64,000 bases of DNA from Sipunculus nudus. Taxonomy: Eukaryota; Annelida; Sipuncula; Golfingiida; Sipunculidae. Of this stretch, positions 1 through 11,230 are shown piece after piece (the stretch's first letter is position 1; every line of letters starts with the position of its first letter). The stretch is from the NCBI GenBank assembly GCA_026874595.1, contig CM049316.1:38389195-38453194 (forward strand), read 5' to 3'. The notes below the pieces were generated by a model. The model was not told the DNA's origin. It worked only from the letters and a program-made list of their open reading frames with translations, and did no database searches. Position numbers and translations under genes: made by a program.

Positions 1-258
1 ATAATTAGAAGTAGTTTTGAGGTTCCTTACTTAAATTCTTGCATCCTCTCACGAAAATCACTAGAACACAAATAGAGAAAAGGTTAACAAGATCAACAGC
101 ACGTGTGCTTGGATAAGATGTTATGGGGTTCGATTCAACCACTCTGGATATAGATCCAAGGACTCTAAAGATGCGGTTACCATGATGACGAGATGCCCTC
201 ATCCTAGTGCTGATGCGGAAATTTACTTATTTACTTACACTGTCCTCATACGGCGAAA

Positions 259-261
<3 letters not shown>

Positions 262-298
<37 letters not shown>

Positions 299-316
299 AG
301 AGACAGAGAGAGAGAT
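262..316. repeat. (GA)n microsatellite
   Basis: Near-perfect GA dinucleotide run with a few AAAG and ACAG interruptions at the 3' side. The open frames across it, coding R-E on one strand and S-L on the other, come from the repeat. Confidence 0.95.
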
Positions 317-1735
317 TCCCCATGCAATCACGATACATATACGTGCACAAATGTTCATGGGTTCCCTTCATCGCATAATATAGCAGGCAATATACTAAAG
401 AATCCTTTGTAAAAAACATCAGGTTACCCCCATTTTTGATTAACCCGCGGCAATTTAAAATAGGTTTTACATTATCCACAAGTGTAGTCGGAAGCTAATT
501 TCAGGCTTTTCCCACACTGTAAAGAACACCCCCTCTTTGATTAAACTTAATGATAAATTCCTATGCTGCTTTTTAAAGGGTTGCGGGGGGGGGGGGGGCA
601 TTTGAAAAATCGATTTCACGTTACCTTGGTGTAAACTGAAATCGATTTCAGATTAAACCCCTCCCCAGGTATTATATAACGGGGTAATATGAAATCGCTA
701 CACCATGACGGTGTTTGACTTTTCTAAAAGAAAATGTCGCTTTGGACCCGGAATGATTAATGTTTAGACCGGCCCAGCTGCGGAAGCGTGGACAGCGTGG
801 AGAAATGCCGGTCTGGGCGAGGAGAGGGTCCCTTTAATTTCCATGATCCACAAGTAATGGACTCTTGACGTAGCAGGGGTACTTGTCTAGACCATACAGG
901 CCATGGCAGCGGCATTTACGATCATTTGTTAACAGTTTTACTGGCATGACTTCCCAACCAGCCCAACTTGACGCTGGCCAATGTAACGCCAACAACAGTC
1001 AAGAGCCAGTGAAAAACTGCGGGGTAGAAATTTTTCGTAAGTGCAGTATCTGGAATATATGGCGTGATCTGAAGACCCATATGGCCACATTGTTGTTTCA
1101 TGATGTATATTTTATACTTTATACTTTCTGTATATTTTACTCCTCTTTCTGTACTCTGTCTGCATGTCGGTTTATGCTGTGTACAACATATGTGAAACAG
1201 ATGGGCCTAAAATGAAAAGAAACTATGTTAGGGATGGAGGTACAGTTTTTTATTTTATCTGCGCTAGTTGTCAACATAACTGTGTTTTTACTCTTGGTTT
1301 GTCTTTTAGGAAAATTATCTCAAATGTAAAGAACGGATTTTGATGGAATTTTTAGTGATAGGGTACCACCCAAGCAGCAAAATGCTCCTTTAAACCGTGC
1401 AAGAGTAATTCATTAGTATAGGCTGCCTTTGTTCCGGAGCTACCATGCGACTCATGTATGGAGTTTGTGAAAAGTTGAGTAAGGTCAGGGGAGGTTTACA
1501 TGTTGCCTTGCAGAATAAATAAATGATATCATATAAAGCATACTGTTATAACCACAAGGACTAAATTATGTAATATTTTATCATGACAGTTTAACCTGAT
1601 CATAACGGCCCCATGCAATAGGTTTCGGCACTGGCAGTTCCCTGTTCTTCAACTAAAAGGGGCTTAATCCAATTTCTGGAAATTAAGATAATCATAATAA
1701 GGCCTGATAATGCCGAACAAATTAACCGCACACTG
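317..1735. other. Non-genic stretch with G-rich tract and AATCGATTT palindromes
   Basis: No gene is recognised. A poly-G tract lies at about 586-598, followed by two AAATCGATTTCA motifs (about 608 and 638-650). The second is a perfect 16-bp palindrome at 636-651. Similar ATCGATTTCAG motifs next to C- or G-rich runs recur near 38,190 and 46,675, which suggests ends of one short element family. A 110-codon open frame at 883-1215 has no recognisable domain and is treated as chance. Confidence 0.5.
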
Positions 1736-2170
1736 CTCGTTTTGATTTTATCCACGTGTTATAACACGTGGAAAGCCCCTCTGAAATAATCCTTAACATT
1801 CAACAAGACTATTTAGCCGCAAGTCTTGTGAACCAGAGTTTTGCAACAGGCGTTCTACAGCTAGTGATCTTTCAATTTCTGCTCATTGGTAGCCAACTAC
1901 CTTTTTTCTGTCTGTCAACATTGGCGAATGAATCGTGTTTACTAACAGTTTGTAGATAAACAAGTTCAGAATTCCATCACAGAGGCAATAAAAGAATCTC
2001 TCTTAACAGTAATTACCTACGATTCCTGAGCTGCGTAACCTAGGAATCACTTAAATTATATAAACATGTTTGTGAATTGCCGACTTTAAAATACATTTTT
2101 GAAAACTGGAATTTCTGCTTTACCCTATACAAGTTTATTAAATATGAATAAATAGCAACTCTGTTTGCGT
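1736..2170 (+). repeat. Dispersed unclassified repeat family, copy 1
   Basis: Shares an ordered set of motifs with 32,080-32,510, 33,905-34,330 and 61,545-61,960. In order these are a TTTATAACACGTG-like start, CTGTCTGTCAACATT, GTTTACTAA, TTTGTAGATAAACAAG, and ATCCGTCACAGAGG, then AAATCAC/AAATTAC. All four copies face the same way. They are old and diverged. No coding capacity or terminal repeats are seen, so the class is unknown. Confidence 0.6.
1752..1771. repeat. Perfect 20-bp palindrome with two E-boxes
   Basis: The sequence reads CCACGTGTTATAACACGTGG on both strands. Each half contains CACGTG. It lies at the 5' side of dispersed-repeat copy 1. The other copies have looser versions, so it may be chance sharpening of a repeat motif. 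Confidence 0.8.
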
Positions 2171-2179
2171 AGATTTTAC

Positions 2180-3096
2180 GGAAATGTTATCCAGTTTTAG
2201 TCACGTGACAAAAGTAAAGGTATTTCAGAAAAAGGTAAAGTTCGAGGGACATATAAACCATACTTTATTTTCTACAACACTATCGCCACATCTGATGGCG
2301 ACATCTGATAAAAAAGATTAGGGTACTCATATATAAAGAAATGTGATCGTGTTTGTGATCCGTCAAAGGATAAATAAACGGAAAAGAATTAAGATTTTCT
2401 TTAAAGATGATGTTGGTGTTTTAATGCAGTTTCTGGTATATATTTGAGTTCATTTGATACACCCTCAATGCTGCATGGAGGACAGCACATTGCAAAGAAT
2501 GATAGGACTCACAAGAGTACGCCTCTGCTGGTTATAGGTTTTGAAATTCTCATTACATAATTCACTATGCAATCTAAATACACCAGTCGCGTAGGTATAA
2601 ATGTAGTGAAAGAGGGAATGAATCCGTTCAAATACGTTCGATGAGAATGGTTTCAAGGCAAATTACTTGAACATGAGTGTTCTGTCGTAAGGACTTCACG
2701 GAATAAGTTAAATTTTGTAAGCATGGGCATGTGAAACAGGTGTTTCTTTGAAAGGTAACAAATTTTAATTTTAAAGTGTGACAGTTGATACAATAAGTCT
2801 CGGCCGTCCAACTAAAAAAGATTCCTTTTGAGTTGAGGGAGGGGTGCTGCAGATAATACGCGAAGTACGCATGCTCATGGAGAATCTCTTTCGAAATTGA
2901 AACTTATTCTCGTTTTCAATACATCTTCCGATATCTTTAGACATCTTTGACTTTATCAGTCAGCAAAGTTTGAGAAGGATGTCTACAATATCAGAAGATT
3001 AAAAAGGGAAAAACAAGATATTTTAGATTGTGTTCAGTGGACAAGTTTTTTGCTTGCCGGAAATCTTTGATTTCGCCAATATTTTGATCTATTCCG
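2180..3096. other. Non-genic stretch with a hairpin
   Basis: No gene is seen. An imperfect inverted repeat at about 2922-3000 has arms of roughly 33 bp (ATCTTCCGATATC against GATATTGTAGACATCC-type complements) around a short loop. It could be a small foldback element or a relic of one. Confidence 0.5.
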
Positions 3097-3965
3097 TATG
3101 TTTGTTTGTTTGTTTGTAACTGTCTGTCTCCAGTCTAAAATGCACAGTTTTGCAGAGAAGTCCCGAAGCCTATTGATTTTTTTGTAAATATCGGGCAAAG
3201 GTCAAGGTCAAGATCATCGAAAACCGTTGAATATTAATTTCGTCATAACTTCGTAAATGTTGGTCCTATCTTCACAAACTTAGGCTCAATTTCTTCCTCT
3301 AGGTGATCTCTATCATCTGGTTTAGAAGACTGGTTTCAATCTTGTGTCTTGTTGTCATTATGTCTGTCTGTTTGTCAGTTGTCCTCAATTTCGCCTGCTT
3401 GCGGGTTCTTGCGGCTTACATTTAGCAATCTACAGGCCACAGTTTTGCAGGAATCCTTTTGAAACTGGTACATCTAGGGGGCGCTGCACTTGAAACAATT
3501 CTACATATCATTTTTGACCATATCTCCAAAACTATAAACCTTATCTACATAAACTATCTAGCTCAGTTTACTCCTCTTTACCTTCCCCACAACTTCTGTG
3601 TGGTCATCTGTTATCTCATATGTGTCAATTTGTCAGTATTTCTGTCTGTTGGTCAGCTGTCCTCATTTTTGCGAACTTGATGTTTCTTCCACTCGGCTTA
3701 TAACATTCTACAGGTCATAATTTTGCAAGAACAACTTACACATATCGTATATCGGAACAATTTCTGGAAGCTGTATGTGTATTTTATACAGGTTAAAGTT
3801 CAAGGTCAAGGTCATCAAAGCAAATCAAAACTTACTTCCCTCACAACTTTGTCAATATTGGTCCTATTTTCACAAACAATGGCTTATTTTTTCCTTCCTT
3901 CATTGCTTATTCATTTGACTATTACTACCTCATTTCCGGCATGCGCTCGACCTCTGGTCATCTAG
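3097..3965 (+). repeat. Tandem repeat, three diverged units of ~285 bp
   Basis: Landmarks recur in the same order. CACAGTTTTGCAG or its variant occurs near 3143, 3438 and 3716. CTGTCTGTTTGTCAG-type motifs occur near 3110, 3365 and 3645. AAGGTCAAGGTCA occurs near 3195 and 3800. The sequence TTGGTCCTATYTTCACAAAC follows AGGTCA in the first and last units. Short open frames inside it have no recognisable domain. Confidence 0.65.
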
Positions 3966-4109
3966 TTACACAATTGCTGCGTAAAATGAGATACCACGCA
4001 TGAGGAGAGGACCTTGATGGCATACATGTTTTGAATGATGGCCAAGGTTTGTACAACTGAGGAACCAGCTACAAATTGAAGGCGTATATACGCGTAGGGA
4101 AAAAAAAAT

Positions 4110-4406
4110 AATAAAAGGTATGGTTCTCAGGCACCGCCCGCGTCAATTTTAACCCCCCCCCCCCCCCCATCAAAAATTTTTATTTTGAATTTCATCTTTC
4201 AAGAAGATAAAATAACACAATTTTGATCAGCTTTCCTTTGTTATGCAGTGATTATACCTCTTAAGCAAACAGTTTCTGTTAATTTTATCATGCTTTTTCC
4301 TTGGTCATATGACATCTTCATCGAAACATACAAATAAAGGTATTAAAAAACCAGCCCGCTCGAACTTATTTCTGAAAAAGAGTGCCTGAGAACCATAACT
4401 TTATTT
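4110..4406. mobile_element. MITE with GGTTCTCAGGCAC terminal inverted repeats
   Basis: The left end, about AATAAAAGGTATGGTTCTCAG, is matched by the reverse complement of the right end (GTGCCTGAGAACCATAACTT). The arms are about 25 bp and the element about 295 bp. A poly-C tract lies inside the left arm. There is no coding content. A related left end occurs at 21,650. Confidence 0.75.
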
Positions 4407-4409
4407 TGG

Positions 4410-5904
4410 CCTTGATGTTATATTCCATAGCACAAGGGCGAAAATCCTGCATGTTTCATTGTCGCCCGAACATTTTTATTGTGTATGACGTGAACGAAAA
4501 TTGCCATGGTCTTTAGTAGATTTTGTAGACATAGTGTGAAAAGTACCCGGATTAGTATATATAATCAGTAATTAAACCGCGTCTTGGCTAAACATGTAAG
4601 CGTGGCAGCTCTCTAATTATAGTATTTGCTTTTGTTGGGATTTCAAGAAGAAATACATTGAGATACATTAAGATATTAGGACTTATAATTAAGGAATTGA
4701 ACTTTACGAAACTGAGTCGGTTGTAGTCAGAGGGCCTACTCCTTCTGTCACAAATATCGTTAACAATATATTGATTTTAAATTGTTTAGTTTCTACAAAA
4801 AAAACATGGACGTTCAAATGTTCAGATTTCTTATTTTCCCCATTCAGATTATTGCAGCGTCAGTGATTTCATCTATTTTAGACGGATCCATGGGTAATAG
4901 ATTTCAACCTACGTCCTGTGAATTCAAATAACCCTTATGACTATTTTTTTTACATTTCTTTAAAAACTTATATCATACCCCGGCATAATTCGCTTCCCAC
5001 GACGAATATTCACTTTGAATTTTCTTAGCTGTTTTGTTGATTATCAAATAAAGATATAATATATGTTTTACTTTTTAACATTTTTTTACGTTTAGTGTTT
5101 GCGTTCGATCAATTTAATGACATTTTTTTACGGTTTGAATCTTAGGATATTAAGACCTACGTTCATTCTTGTGTGTTTGTATCATGAGTTACAAACATAT
5201 AAAAATATCATTTCATGAGCGTGCATATTGGAATTGGAACCAGTCTATCGGAAGGTCAGGAGTTGCAACTGGGAGTACTGAAGATGGCGTTGTGCGCCGG
5301 TCTCTATGATTAAGTGAGGACCATAATAGAGCGGGGTACCAGTCTAGGGTAGCACGGAGCAAACAATTGAAATCCGACCAGTGAGTGCATGGTGTGGTAT
5401 TATGCATCCAACTCCAAGTTTTAACCCTCGCGACACCTCGCTCTAGTCGGTCTGATTCTTGTCCCTGTGCCAGCCTAGTGCTGTGACCAAAAAAAAAAAA
5501 CTTGCTAAACAGAGCAGCGGTTAAAGCGAAGGAGTTCTGGAACGACTGCAGTTTAGGAGAAGACAGTGTCTTGCTCATAAAGCATACTGGTTTTGTGAGT
5601 CATCCAGACTTATAACAAATGGCAGAAATAGGCTTTATAAACTTGCAACGTCTTGAACGTACTTGTTGGCGTATGATGTAATTGATCTTGAGCTTACGCA
5701 AGTATCCTTTGCTCCATTCTTCTAAATTTATGCTAGGACATGGCGGTATATCCATTTCTGATCATCTGTAAATAATAGAATGCAGAGACACAGCCGGATC
5801 TAATTCACTATCACTTATGGCTAAATGATCATAAGATATATCCCAGAACAGAATATATATATATATAAATCAGGTTAAATTTATTTTTCCGAATCTGTAT
5901 TTTT

Positions 5905-5905
<1 letters not shown>
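4410..5905. other. Non-genic stretch
   Basis: A/T-rich sequence without recognised exons. A 121-codon minus-strand frame at 5213-5578 covers a less A/T-rich block with an internal poly-A (poly-T on the minus strand). It has no known domain and resembles transposon or SINE-like sequence more than a gene. Confidence 0.4.

Positions 5906-5906
<1 letters not shown>

Positions 5907-5970
<64 letters not shown>
5907..5970. repeat. (TA)n microsatellite
   Basis: Uninterrupted TA dinucleotide run of about 64 bp. Confidence 0.97.
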
Positions 5971-5972
<2 letters not shown>

Positions 5973-5974
5973 CA

Positions 5975-8900
5975 TACATACAGTCATACAGTATAAACAC
6001 ACATGATAACGTAAAAAACATCAAACCAGTACAAAGACATGAAACAGATACACATATACATATGTCAATATGCTTATAAGCCTTGTATCATTTAGAATTT
6101 ATTATAAATATTCAATTAATGAACTTGTTAATTAGTTTATTATAAGTCATTTTTCTGGTAACTTGTTTAGACGCTTTCATTTTTTTATATTCGCAAATAT
6201 TATCAATTTGTTATTCAAAGTACCTCATATTGTCTCGCAGTAGATGTATAATGGTAAATCCTATCAACATTTCCGTTGTATATTTATCGGTATAAACAGT
6301 TATTATGCTTCTATGGTTATGTTGCGCTCAGCGGAATATTTTTATCGCCCTAACTGTTAAAATGTCAGCGGACGGACTTTCCCTTTTTTCAGTATGTGAT
6401 ATAACCAGTCAATTTGTCTAGCCAATCAGTCGGCAGCCTGTCAGCGTGTTTTAGGAGGCCGTCATTTGATATCTGAAAATGCCAGATTTATATAATTCCC
6501 TGTAGGAATCGGTGATAATGTAACTATTTAATGCCGGCTTAACTTGGTTCGTTATCTAACAGTCGTCCATATGTGATTTGGATGATAGAAAAAACAACTA
6601 CGGCGGAAGAATGTGGGAAGATAATGGAAGAAGTTTTCCTTTTTTACTTTGCATTGCTGTTGCAGCTGCTCGAAAGCGCTACGGTACTATACGTTAATTA
6701 AGCATTGATCCCCACTGTATTCATTTTTAATTCACGCCATTATTCGATCAAGAAGTCCCTCAAACAAGTGCATGTCTGTCAAACTGACAGATCTCTTTTG
6801 CCCGATTTTTAAAGTGATTGATCTTTCGCTATCACAATAAATGAATTTTTTTTTTATTTTCCATAGCCATATAGAATACTTAGTTCGAAACGACACAGAT
6901 AGGGACAGATTTATGTGATAGGGACAGATTTATACGGGATAGAAATTATATATCTTTTCCTGTAAAATGCCTACCTGTAGTCGATTTCATTGATATTAAA
7001 AAACTTTGGCAAGAACGTTCTGCATAGCTTAGGGTTGTTGGCGAGTAGAGACGGAGTGGTGATTTCAGATACTACCCCCCCCCCCCCCCAACCCCAACGA
7101 TAACCCGTTCAAGGAAGTTGTTTCTTCATGTTCTTTTACTTAAAATTCATATAATATCTTTCTTCTTGATTTTCCCAAAATAATTTGAAACTTTTTAATC
7201 TTGTGACCGAGTCCATATTATAATTTGTCATTAATTTACAATATAATTAACATTTTGCGACTTTATTTTTAATAAACTCACTCCATCTTTTAACTTTTGT
7301 ATCTTTTACGTTTTTATTGGTTTAAAACATAACAATTTATCATTTGATTAACCCCCCCCCCCCCCCAACCCCTGAAATTGGGGTCACCCGTAGTCTTTAC
7401 ACCGGCGCAGTTTATCAGTACCATAAAAACTCGCATATTAGTCGAGTATGAATTTTCAGGGTAAATATCAGGAAAAATTTTTTTAAAGCCATTCTGGATG
7501 TCAAAACAGGTCTTAAGCAGCATACATGACCATCGAGAGTAGTGTCACCACTCCAATTATAAACTGTAAAAATGTCATTTGTTTTGTTGTGCAATCTATT
7601 TATAAGTTATTGGGCATCATAAAGACTCTCAGATTAATAAATATAATAGGTCGATACTTTAAGTATTTTGCAGAAATGAAGATCGTCTGACACCCAGAAT
7701 CGGCAGGTGCGCGATAATAGAACAGCCAAGGATTTCTCTCGACGTATAAGCGGTTTTTACGGTAGATCGGTACATCACCCTAATACTAGATGTACCATGC
7801 AGTTTTTGACATTCCTGACATTTATTCTTTATTAGAAGCCTCATTTAGTATATAAGGCTATAAACATCGCCGAAATGGCAACATTTTACACCCATTAGAT
7901 ATAGATGCATTTATTTTAATTTCTTTCGGATATCTGAGGGCTCGATAGCTTATTGATAACCGATGGATGAATTTTGTGTCGGAAGCTGATATTGTCAATT
8001 AGGCATTGCTCCATATCAGGGATTGTTTTACAAAAAAGGTCATTTAGTACAAAACTACTTAATCTTCATGTGTAAGTAGATTATGTAATTTGAACTAATA
8101 GCTCAATAATGTGCTCAAAATAATCGTTATAGCAGGACATTAATTACATTACATACATTAATTACAACCCTTATCTTAAACTAACGCTTATAAGCATCAT
8201 TCTCAACACTTTAATGACTTTCGATAGGTTACTAATGTGTTATTAGTATTCATGCAAGTATATCTGTATTTGGCTGTGGTGATGTGTTAAATATTTAAAT
8301 TGCAGAAAGTAAATTGATAAATGAATAAACTGCAATTCATGGGTGGATACAGCTTTAGCTTAATTTCATGTCTAACATTCAAACGTACGATAAATATATT
8401 CTTTTTAATTTACATCTGTTCTTTCGTAAATATGTGTTTCTTTAATTGAGATTTGAAGATTATATTTAAAAAATTTAATCATGTTTAGGTATTATTGCTA
8501 CCCGTTTATTGGAAAGAAAAATTCAGTTAAGGACAAAGATTAATTATGGCCGCGTGAAAGGAAATTCAAGAAGCAAATTAAGTTTAATTAAAACACACGT
8601 TTTAATTCGAGATAAAAAAGACACAGCTTGAAATGTAATAAATGTGGAAAACGTATTTCATTAAAACTTTGTACTTTATGAACTGCATTTGATTTAAAAA
8701 TACCATAATAATCATATTTACTTTCTCTGATAGCAAACCTATTTTATTGTATTTACTATAGGCCAAAGAAAAACTTAATCGATGTATTATCCCAACAGTT
8801 CATTCAAAGTTCAAGTAACACGAGGACATGGCGTGCGTAACAGCTGATATTGTTCGTCTAGAAATGTCCCTCTTCTGCGGGGACTAGATATACCGTGAGT

Positions 8901-10685
8901 GAATAGAACTCTTCCATGCTCAATAAATTGGTTTTAAATTCCTCAATACCCAGGGACGTAATTTTCCAATTGCTCAGGACGAAAAGTGAAACTGCATTTC
9001 CCCAAGCCTAAATTGGTTTATTGACAGCTTTGCGTTTTGAAAGCTCTCAACCGCAAGTATCTCAAGTTTCATAGAACACACAACGTCACAAAATGACAGG
9101 TAGCATAAAAAGAAGTATCAGAGGTTGAAATATATAAGGATTTTCCATTTGCACAGGCCATCTCGCATCCATGCACATCCAAGGGAGGTTGTCAACTCCA
9201 AACACTGACAATGCCTGTCTAAAGCTCCATCACATTTTTTAAATCTGTTTTAAAGTTTACCAACTTATAAGTTTTACGCTACAGTAAAAACATCTTTTGG
9301 AGATATATTATCTATAATTATGTGGATAAGTTCCTTTTGCTCCACCATGACCATTTTACCGGCAGTTTTTCTGTTTCACAATCAAATACACATTGCTTAG
9401 TTGAATATGGTCTGTTTAAAAACTATACCGGGCCACCCGGTGATAGCCAGAACTATTAGTCCTCTTTAATTGGGAGTCAGGGATTCAAAATCTAGTGACC
9501 AATAATAAGGATTTGTGGATTTCAAGCTCCTACCTGCACTTATAGTCATTTTTTGCTTCACTCACCCTGTCTAGAAAAGTTACGGAAAAAAATAGTAAGT
9601 TTTTTTCCAAGTACGTTTCCTGAACATTCGAAAGGGCCACCTTATGTTTCAGTGGATTTGTCATAACGGTATCAATGAGTGATTTTCTGGGTAGCAAGGG
9701 CTGTGACATGATTGGTTTATTCCGGTTATGGTTGTCTTGACTACATCAAGGCAATCACTCATTTTACGAAAAATCGTCTTTAATCAAATTGTGCGGAGGG
9801 AGTTTTATCGAATAGCGCGAACTCTGATAAAAAATAACGGCTGGACTGATCCTTTTAGAAATGATTGTCAGAAAGCAAAAAGACATACCTTGCCCTTATG
9901 TTTTCAGGGATGAACAGTTTATGAAATATATCATCATATTATTTCTCGAGAAAATGTTTCAAGATCGAGCGATCATGCCACGGAAATCGCACCTTTGGAC
10001 ATTATATCAACCTGTGATACACATCTTTAAATATTTGGTCTGACATGTGTGAAACATATATTCGAGGATTTAGCTTAGGGCTTATGTACTATATTTTATT
10101 ATGTCAGTGGATATCGTAATTGTTTGGCTTCAGATTCGAAAAATATTTGTCACATTGTATATGAACTGTTCTTAATTTTTTTTCAATACAAAATTAGCTT
10201 AAAACCAGAATCCGCCCCAATATTTTATCGCTTATTACAGCTGCCTTTTTAATTTTATACCGAAGGATATGCGCTAAAAGTTAGAAAAATTAAACACCAT
10301 TTTTCCTTCTTTATTTGAGGGTTAAACTTTTACGTCTCGCAGGGTCCTATGTTAGATGAAAGTTTTTCGTTAATACTTTTTGAGCTCATTCAAATGTGTG
10401 AAAGTGTTAATCATTTAAGTATCCTTATACAATGTGTTTTTAGTTTCCTTTATTTTTATATCAGTTAGTTAAATATCCGCGTGAATTTTAATTTTATTGT
10501 AACACTTTAATGTGTGGTGGCTCTGTTATATGTAAATTCTATAGAGGTTTGGCCTATTTAGTTTCGTTATACTAGACATGACAGTCTACTGAAAATTCCA
10601 CTCTTGGGTGCAGATAGCGCGCCCAAATGGTAATAAATTTACAAGGGGGTCTTAGCGCAGAAGGTGGTCAGAATGGTACGCGAGC
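5975..10685. other. Long non-genic stretch
   Basis: About 4.7 kb with no supported gene. It contains C-runs at about 7074-7089 and 7352-7366, many AT-rich low-complexity patches and only short chance open frames. If the NPF gene continues upstream, this is probably part of its intron or 5' flank. I looked for an exon ending in CCN-AG or CCN-CG before a GT donor and found no convincing one. Confidence 0.4.
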
Positions 10686-10697
10686 CCACAACCATGC

Positions 10698-11057
10698 TTC
10701 TGTGGCTCAGTAGTAGCTAGAGCACAGGACTCAAAGCCGGAAGATCGTGAGTTCGAGTCTCAGCCGAAGCGGGCTCTTTCAGGCTAAATGGGGAGACTGT
10801 GCCCAACAGTCGTGTTTCACTCACAAACGAGTGCGCCTTTCGAGGGTTCCTCGATGTTGAGTCCTAACAATTGGGATGACACAGGACCCGCAGGAGTGGT
10901 ACACCGGACAAGGCTTACACCAGGAAAATCGAGTACAAGCCCCTGTCACATAGTCCGAAACCGTAATGAAACTCTGCTGATGTACATAGTATATAATTGA
11001 GCACGTTTTTTTTTAAAAAAAGGCGGTTATCTTCACCAAAAAATAGTTAAGAAAAAG
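10698..11057 (+). mobile_element. tRNA-derived SINE, copy 1, with 12-bp target-site duplication
   Basis: The head contains an A-box (TGGCTCAGTAG, 10703-10713) and a B-box (GTTCGAGTCT, 10751-10760) at tRNA spacing. The body contains CACAAACGAGTG and GAGGGTTCCTC, then ACACAGGACCC, and ends in an A-rich GGCGGTTATCTTCACC tail. It is flanked by the direct repeat CCACAACCATGC at 10686-10697 and 11058-11069. It ends only about 80 bp upstream of the NPF exon acceptor. Two older copies lie at 43,799 and 59,113. Confidence 0.9.
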
Positions 11058-11150
11058 CCACAACCATGCATGAGCTGACGACTTCACCGCCCTGAGTACT
11101 ACGCCACCACAACTATATATTATACTTATATATTTTTTTATCTGTTGAAG

Positions 11151-11230
11151 GTTTGGAAAAAGGTCGGCAACGCATCCCATTGAGGCCTTGATTCAACAAG
11201 CAAGGCAGATGGCGGACTCCTATGCTCCAG
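11151..11230 (+). CDS. NPF: Neuropeptide F precursor, exon for (R)FGKR and start of C-terminal flanking peptide (partial gene)
   Basis: This is an 80-bp exon of a neuropeptide F (invertebrate NPY-family) prohormone. It lies between a pyrimidine-rich acceptor (AG at 11149-11150) and a strong donor (CAG|GTGAGC). The first base completes a split codon, and the exon then reads F-G-K-R followed by SATHPIEALIQQARQM. In NPY-family genes a conserved intron splits the Arg codon before the final Phe/Tyr. GKR then supplies the amidation glycine and the dibasic cleavage site. The exon length (about 80 bp) and position match that architecture. It ends on a lone G, which pairs in phase with the AT that opens the last exon at 16,479, giving an Asp codon. 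The mature-peptide exon is not identified upstream and may lie outside the window. The product would be secreted from neurons and act on a GPCR. The family call rests on FGKR, the intron phases and gene structure. A different RFamide precursor is possible. Confidence 0.72.

Noticed and set aside
110-160. GGTTCGATTC, a perfect B-box, suggesting a tRNA gene
   Set aside because: No A-box at tRNA spacing and the flanking T-stem does not pair.
883-1215. 110-codon frame with a possible CGTAAGTG donor near 1036
   Set aside because: No recognisable family, signal peptide or partner exon; second half is ordinary A/T-rich sequence.
5213-5578. 121-codon minus-strand frame
   Set aside because: Contains an F-run from poly-T, no domain, no splice or promoter support.
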